From assembly GCA_002284615.2 (NCBI GenBank), contig MU069897.1, positions 182,113-194,279 on the forward strand: a stretch of DNA of 12,167 nt, given 5' to 3'. The first letter of the stretch is position 1. Each line of letters opens with the position of its first letter. Source of the DNA: Dunaliella salina (taxonomy: Eukaryota; Chlorophyta; Chlorophyceae; Chlamydomonadales; Dunaliellaceae). The notes below the pieces were generated by a model that was not told the DNA's origin, ran no database searches, and saw only the letters and a program-made list of their open reading frames with translations. Position numbers and translations under genes: made by a program. This document shows positions 8,220 to 12,167 of the stretch, piece by piece.

Positions 8220-8276
8220 TGCCCCATCCCAGGCTGTCATCAATTGGACAGCGCACCCCACATGCTCTAATGCTGC
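8220..8276 (+). pseudogene. Cys/His zinc-knuckle of the LINE C-terminal region
   Basis: CPIPGCHQLDSAPHML then stop, then CC gives a C-x4-C-x7-H-x4-C spacing (cysteines at 8220-8222 and 8235-8237, histidine at 8259-8261, last cysteine at 8274-8276). The TAA at 8268-8270 breaks it. Similar Cys/His knuckles precede restriction-like endonuclease domains in site-specific LINEs; here the role is inferred from order. Confidence 0.65.
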
Positions 8277-8404
8277 CAGAACCGTTTAATCTCCAACATG
8301 AAAACTGGACGCCATAAAATAGCAAGCAGAATGATTACAGAAGCACTCAGCAAAAACCCAGTAGGAGCAGGCCTGGTCTACACAGATAGGGAGCGATTTC
8401 AAGC

Positions 8405-8970
8405 TTGCGCAATACAACCTCCAACTCCCTACATATGCCTCAAACAAAACGTTACCTGCTTACTTCTTCCCTTGTAACCTTCAAGAAAGGAAAAGACTCG
8501 AGTCGACCAGGCGCTATCCTGATCACCCCTTATAATGCCAAGCCTACTTCTAACAGTGAGTCTCCTATCCATTCACACCACACTTTGCGCAGGCCCATAA
8601 GGAGGACAGCCAGAACTAGCCGCACGAGGCAACTACATGGACTTCATGTGAATGAACGTTAGGTGCACCTCATAGAAATAAAGTTCTGAGAAGATACAGG
8701 GCCAGAGCATCAGTTGAACACAGTTAAGCAGTAGCATGCAGACCTTTGTAGACTTATGAACGCTAAAGCTGTAACAATTCACTGTTTTCTCCTGGAGTTG
8801 ATTGTACTATTTATACTCAAGCAATTCAAATAACCAAGGCTGGACCAACAACGTGCCACTAAGCTTGCTCAACAACTTCATGCTCATTCTGTTCAATATA
8901 TTGGTTGTCGGCATATATGCCCGCAAGCTTTTCTCCACGCGTCGTGCTATCAAAAACAAGAATAGGTACT
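8405..8970 (+). pseudogene. LINE C-terminal E-x-K (putative restriction-like endonuclease) domain, inactivated
   Basis: SRPGAILITPYNAKPT (from 8501) is followed by a basic, low-complexity linker, a stop at 8660-8662, then VHLIEIKF with E at 8675-8677 and K at 8681-8683, and another stop at 8687-8689. Beyond it come HADLCRLMNAKAVTIH, QQRATKLAQQLHAHSVQ and, one frame over, ARKLFSTRRAIKNKN. A hydrophobic strand with E-x-K some 50 residues after an SRPx-hydrophobic strand matches the spacing logic of PD-(D/E)XK nucleases. The glycine at 8510-8512 occupies the place where the catalytic aspartate would be expected. The nuclease call is inference; homology to the fragment at 5424-5888 is seen directly. 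Confidence 0.7.
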
Positions 8971-9024
8971 CACAGTCAGGTTCTAGAGCCAGGTACTTCT
9001 AGTAACCCTCCAGATCCCCACTAG

Positions 9025-9145
9025 CCTTTCTGTCTCATATGTTGAGGTGGAGGGGACTCACGGCTCTTTATGAGTCAATGTGTCTCTTTTTCCTTAATTG
9101 ATGTAGGGAGAGTCTCTCTACCTACATTTTCTTTTTCTTTAAAGC
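9025..9145 (+). other. LINE 3' UTR with terminal hairpin and TTTTC tail
   Basis: Directly after the LINE stop. It contains CTCACGGCTCTTTATGAGTC, then TAATTGATGTA, a hairpin (GTAGGGAGAG at 9103-9112, TCT loop, CTCTACCTAC at 9116-9125), and a T/C-rich tail. The same order recurs in the truncated antisense copy at 6648-6807. Hairpins at LINE 3' ends are commonly the site recognised by the reverse transcriptase; that function is inferred. Confidence 0.72.
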
Positions 9146-9195
9146 AGCTTTCTTTAAAGCACCAAGGGTTGATAATCTCAGATTTGAAGCTCGTA

Positions 9196-9783
9196 TCAAC
9201 TACCAGTAAAATCATGCCTCGCCTCGCCTCTTTGGGCAGTGGTCCTTGAGTCTGCTCTTTCTTGCCTTGGTGTGTAGGTGCATGTGTGTCTTGTGTGCGC
9301 CCCTCTTTCTCTCTCTCCCTGTGGACTTGCGCTTGCCGCTTTGTCATCTTTACCTTTGCCCATCCTTTGTCCTTCCTTGTGGACTTTGCCTGCCTTCACA
9401 TCTGTCCTCCCTTGTGGACTTTGCCTGCCTTCTTGTCTGTCCTTCTTTGTGGACTTTGCTTGCATTTGCATCTGTCCTTTCTTGTGGGCCTTGCTTGTTT
9501 GGTTCTGTTGTAGGAGCCCAGATTTTTTGCTGGCATTTCTGCTCATGAAGGAGCTAAGGCCCTTATGGGAAATCGCCATTTCCTTGGGTCGCTGTAACAA
9601 AACAAATCGAAAGTCTACGCTGGACACAGCAAGCGCGCATTGAGGAAAGACCTGACAGTCAGTGCTGTTACTGACAGCGAGCCCTACAAAATACCAGCAC
9701 CAATACGTGAAATGCATCCAAAAGGTAAGGAACAGAGTGGTCTCACAGCAGTTCAAGAGATCACACAGGAAAGCAGAGACCAC
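9196..9783 (-). CDS. Lysine-rich open frame over the second repeat copy; coding status doubtful
   Basis: A 195-codon minus-strand frame. From a near-consensus acceptor (TTTTGTTACAG ending at 9592) it reads RPKEMAISHKGLSSFM, then NASKKSG, then a basic region through the minisatellite (AKSTKKDRQ, QSPQGRTD, KVHKEGQR, GKGKDD). The first repeat copy keeps the same frame open and similar residues (AISCKGLCSFM, NTSKKAG, AKSTRKDR, QSPQGRT, GKGKDE), despite different unit numbers and indels. No domain is recognised. The 35-bp units are read in three successive frames, which argues either for tolerant low-complexity coding or for chance openness of a stop-poor sequence. Confidence 0.25.
   Translation of the reverse strand: MVSAFLCDLLNCCETTLFLTFWMHFTYWCWYFVGLAVSNSTDCQVFPQCALAVSSVDFRFVLLQRPKEMAISHKGLSSFMSRNASKKSGLLQQNQTSKAHKKGQMQMQAKSTKKDRQEGRQSPQGRTDVKAGKVHKEGQRMGKGKDDKAASASPQGERERGAHTRHTCTYTPRQERADSRTTAQRGEARHDFTGS
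9345..9605. repeat. Second copy of the repeat found in the LINE at 7388-7837
   Basis: Homology to the first copy starts near TCATCTTT(A/G)CC (9345 against about 7411), continues through the 35-bp array and the CCCAGATTTTTTGCTGG block to TCATGAAGGAGCTAAGGCCC, and ends with TTTCCTTGGGTCGCTGTAAC, AAAACAAA. It lacks the 199-bp MITE. No flanking duplication could be identified. Confidence 0.82.
9367..9502 (+). repeat. 35-bp minisatellite, about 4 units
   Basis: Near-perfect 35-base spacing between TGTCC starts at 9403, 9438 and 9473, with a first unit from about 9367-9402. Each unit has TGTGG(A/G)C(T/C)TTGC. A degenerate GTGGACTTGCGCTTGCC piece lies upstream near 9320. Confidence 0.9.
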
Positions 9784-10739
9784 TCAGGAGATGGCTCAGA
9801 GTACAAGGCCAAAGTACTTCACACGGGGAAGAAGCTGGATACAGGGTCATGCATATTATTATTGCCATCAAAATGCACCTCTGCCAGACTCAAGAAGAGA
9901 TTGTGCAAGAGACCTTTTGCGAGACAAAATTGATCATTTGCGTGCAGCAGAGCACCAACAGCATCCATTACAAAAGCACATGACAGTTTAAAGGGATATC
10001 CAGGTCAAATGAACAAAGAGATAAATAAAGTAATTAGACGGTTTCAGCTTTCTATCCGGAAATGGGACAAGCGTGAGTCAGTTGAACAGGAGCCACGTGT
10101 GTAAGTCTAGATGAGGCTGACCTTCTGTATGGCGATCATCCTTATATGATAAGGATTAGGAACAAGCAGGAACCGTTTGTGGTGTCGCTGAGATGGCTGT
10201 GGTGCAGAACGTAGTCTGTCAGGAGCTCAGTATGGCGTTGCTGGTTGCACTATGATGGTGCTGAACATGGGTTAATGGGTGGGCTGTAGATGCGCCTAAG
10301 ATACACAGGGCTCATAGGCTCGGACTCTCTTGGTGTGTCCTTGGCCTGCTTCTATGACATACGTGGAGCTGGACATTATTTTTCTGGTACCATTTCAGAG
10401 CTTTCCAGGTGAACATATTGCTTCCTTGGTGCCCTCCACAGTGTTTTCCTGCTGCTCAGACACGGTACATGAGGATCTCCTGCTGTGAACTTGAATGACC
10501 ATACACAAATAATTTTCCCAATACATGTGCTTGAACCTTGAAAAAGGTCTGTACATTACAGTTCTTTCTTTACTTGCAGCCTAGCAGTCATGCGTTTTGA
10601 CTGATGGCTCCTTTTTTGTAACCTTGTATGGCAATAATGCAGTACACCAAGGAAATCAGAAAGAACAAGTGTCAAGGCTAGCTCGAGTTACAGACAAATA
10701 TAAAAATTAAATTCAGCGGATGGAGGCAATGCGTCTCCC
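9625..10739. other. No recognisable gene; weak open frames 9640-9991
   Basis: Two overlapping plus-strand frames (97 and 109 codons) run together at 9640-9991. The second contains HAYYYCHQNAPLP and RDLLRDKIDHLRAAEHQ, which look protein-like, but I know no family and there is no start or splice context to choose between frames. AATAAA occurs at 10024-10029, about 30 bases after the second frame's stop, so a short 3' exon cannot be excluded. Nothing is seen at 10030-10739. Confidence 0.35.
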
Positions 10740-10880
10740 TTGCTTTGGTTGATGTAAGGAGAGTCTTCTCTGCCTACCAGGTACATAGTTTTTCCTTGTT
10801 CTTTTCTACAGCAAAGAAGCACGCTGCAAAGAACATGATGTAGAGAGAGCTTTCTCTGTCTGCAATTTTCTTCTTCTCTT
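10740..10880 (+). repeat. Two tandem LINE-tail-like hairpins
   Basis: GATGTAAGGAGAG, TCTT, CTCTGCCTAC (10751-10777) and GATGTAGAGAGAG, CTTT, CTCTGTCTGC (10837-10863) repeat at an 86-base offset, each followed by a T/C-rich stretch. They match the hairpin plus tail at the LINE 3' end (9100-9145) but without LINE coding next to them. Confidence 0.65.
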
Positions 10881-11096
10881 TACTGCATTCCTACTCTGCT
10901 GCAAAAGGGTCCTGTTGATGCCCCATGCACTGCACATCAGTATCATCATTATCATCAATGCCGCCCCTGTGTCATGAAGAACTGGGTTCACTAATCTTTC
11001 TGCTTCGCTTGCGAGGCTTCCCCTTGCATGTCTTCCTATTCACTCCTCTCCTTATCCTCACTTTTTGCCTCTTAAACTCTCCATTGTGCTCTTAGG

Positions 11097-11295
11097 GGGC
11101 GGTCACACACAAATTTTTTCGGCTTTTTTTCCGTCAGTGTTGAAAAAAATTTTCGCTTTGGTCGAAAAAAATTGCGGTCACACACAAANTTTTTTTCCTC
11201 GGGCAAATTTTTTTGGCCCACCCANAAAAATTTTCGGTTCCAGCCAGAANTCACTGGGGACCGTCTTTGGGAAAAATTTTTCGGTTGGGGTCAGT
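11097..11295. repeat. Array of AAATTTTTTCGG-type palindromic motifs
   Basis: GCGGTCACACACAAA occurs near 11098 and again near 11173. Between and beyond lie about seven variants of AAAAWTTTTTCGG at irregular spacing (for example 11109, 11147, 11225, 11272). The A/T cores are self-complementary, so the stretch can fold repeatedly. Several Ns fall here, likely reflecting poor reads. GGCGGTCACAC is like the terminus of some DNA transposons, but no matching far end was found. Confidence 0.6.
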
Positions 11296-11411
11296 TTTCA
11301 GTTACCGTTTGGGAGTGCCTCTTGGGAGTGCNCCTTCAATGCAAGGTCCAAAAACACAAAAATTTTCAGTTTTTTTCAACATTCACATATTTCATCTTTG
11401 AGGGTGGCGCC

Positions 11412-11456
11412 ATGCCTCCCAAGGGCAAGCAAGGGTCCAATGGCAGGGGGAGGGGG
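11412..11456 (+). CDS. Possible first coding exon, starts MPPKGKQG (unrecognised)
   Basis: GGCGCCATGCC is a strong eukaryotic initiation context. The frame reads MPPKGKQG then SNGRGRG, a short basic start common at N-termini of RNA- or chromatin-binding proteins. GTAT at 11457-11460 could be a donor after codon 15; without splicing a stop follows within a few codons. No downstream exon is identified, so the call is tentative. Confidence 0.22.
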
Positions 11457-11911
11457 GTATAATCACCTTACCTTGCCTGGTTGGCTTTCTTGTGGTAATA
11501 GCTTTCCAGTCTGGCCATGCAACAATGTTGAGCTGTTGCAGCTTAAAAATTTTTGACGGATGTGGTGTCATTTTCATTCATGTAGGTGTCCCAGTTATGA
11601 AGAGGGACCTNAAGGATCAAAGTGTCATCCTGGGATAGAGCGCACAATTGTGGCTCTGGAGCCAGGCAATTCTAAGGCAGGGAAAAATCTTTACAAATTT
11701 TGCTAATGAATTTAGATTGGCCAGCCAGAAATCTGTAAATGATTCATTCAGAACTTCATTCAAGTCCTANGTTGAGCCTGTGGTGAACACAACACACACA
11801 GCGCACAGGCATGGCACAAACAAGCGTTGGAATTGGTAATTTTCTNTACCAATAATAATGAAGAATGGACCACCAGCAAAGTACCTGTCCGAAAAGCCCC
11901 GAATTTCCAAC

Positions 11912-11983
11912 AATCCCTCCAGTAATGTAGTATCCATAAGGAAATGCCCACACTCCAGCAATGAAGTATCCATCAGGAAATGC
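11912..11983 (-). repeat. Two tandem 36-bp units
   Basis: On the minus strand, the unit starting GCATTTCCTGATGGATAC is followed at once by GCATTTCCTTATGGATAC, 36 bases each and differing at several positions. Because 36 is a multiple of three, translation gives related 12-residue peptides (AFPDGYFIAGVW and AFPYGYYITGGI). GTGAGT just before the first unit (minus strand, near 11994) resembles a splice donor, so the repeat may lie in an intron. Confidence 0.75.
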
Positions 11984-12023
11984 CAACACTCACAAGCAAA
12001 CCATGCGGCATGAGCCCCTGTTA

Positions 12024-12167
12024 TCGGTCGACGTATCTAACAGGTNCATTCAAAATGCCCTGGACATCAAGGAGGCGTGGGCCAACCACAGGATCAAGGT
12101 CAAGCACACGAGTCATGTATGATGCAAGCTTGTCCCTGACTTGATAGGCACTCGCAGCATCAGGCCC
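12024..12167 (-). CDS. Partial exon of an unidentified host protein
   Basis: The minus strand is open for 48 codons from the window edge to a TAA at 12023-12021. It reads AYQVRDKLASYMTRVLDLD, VVGPRLLDVQGILN and PVRYVDR, with one ambiguous residue from an N near 12046. Composition and helix-like patterning are those of a folded protein rather than low-complexity noise. I do not recognise the family. The exon probably ends before or near the TAA; an N-associated indel could also move the frame. The rest of the gene lies to the right of the window. Confidence 0.45.

Larger units (their letters stand above)
6490..9024 (+). pseudogene. LINE (non-LTR) retrotransposon, 3' half: RNase H, Cys/His knuckle, E-x-K domain; broken and interrupted
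   Basis: After removing two insertions (6648-6807 and 7388-7837), one family protein can be followed across frameshifts. It runs from a post-RT segment (GAPHSVQKAFSAFFH, then FGKHASRESICF), through RNase H (6968-7342), a linker (IPGAGPGGNPYTYIFWLA, then PKLTYLPNLRDAL), a segment with MKRTILQYHTGTHYNQKHAV, a Cys/His knuckle (8220-8276), NTD/YTD-type motifs near 8380, and a C-terminal E-x-K domain. It ends in NPPDPH with stop TAG at 9022-9024. Lesions include frameshifts near 7015, 7275-7315, 8070 and 8910 and stops at 7340, 8268, 8660 and 8687. The 5' limit is uncertain; RT motifs such as YADD are not visible in the window. RNase H plus a C-terminal nuclease-like domain resembles Dualen/RandI-type LINEs of green algae, by analogy only. 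Confidence 0.85.

Noticed and set aside
9662..9991. 109-codon frame as a host gene
   Set aside because: Protein-like in places, but no family, start context or splice sites, and a second frame overlaps equally well. Kept only as a note in the interval.
11065..11556. 163-codon plus-strand frame
   Set aside because: It crosses several Ns and the AAATTTTTTCGG array, giving phenylalanine/lysine runs with no domain.
1..12167. tRNA or rRNA genes
   Set aside because: No stretch with a convincing cloverleaf, A/B boxes or rRNA signature was seen on either strand by eye; a tRNA covariance scan was not possible.

Overview
The window looks like eukaryotic nuclear DNA. It has spliced-gene signals (branch points, pyrimidine-tract acceptors), no bacterial operons or Shine-Dalgarno sites, a (CA)n microsatellite, minisatellites, scattered single Ns and heavy repeat content. 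The LINE family present, with RNase H followed by a Cys/His knuckle and a C-terminal E-x-K domain, reminds me of proteins from green-algal genomes. That lineage call is recollection, not a search result, and is held weakly. Most of the window is transposable-element debris. Host coding is confined to the two ends and is partial.

Layout. 1-282: (CA)n, then the end of an intron and a terminal exon encoding an arginine-serine (RS) tail of an SR-type splicing factor. 283-1916: no recognisable gene. 1917-3196: two non-autonomous inverted-repeat elements lying almost back to back (703 bp and 565 bp). 3844-4569: an ATTAAT-rich Harbinger/Tourist-like element with a TAA target duplication, followed by a smaller foldback at 4605-4700. 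5424-5888 (minus): degraded C-terminus of a LINE. About 6490-9145 (plus): a broken copy of a related LINE, carrying RNase H, a Cys/His knuckle, an E-x-K domain and a 3' tail with a hairpin. 9200-9620: second copy of a repeat that also sits inside the LINE. 10740-10880: two more LINE-tail-like hairpins. 11097-11295: an AAATTTTTTCGG motif array. 11412-11456: a possible first exon. 12024-12167 (minus): a clean open exon running off the window.

The best-supported result is a nested set of insertions that can be ordered from sequence alone. The plus-strand LINE was split by a 450-bp insertion flanked by a 9-bp duplication, with the LINE reading frame resuming exactly at the duplication. That insertion was itself split by a 199-bp inverted-repeat element flanked by TA, and the paralogous repeat near 9575 shows the uninterrupted site. 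Separately, a 160-bp, 5'-truncated LINE 3' end landed in the same LINE in the opposite orientation, flanked by a 10-bp near-perfect duplication.

Nothing here looks like an intact autonomous element. The two LINE C-termini carry frameshifts and stops, and the plus copy has lost the RNase H glutamate.
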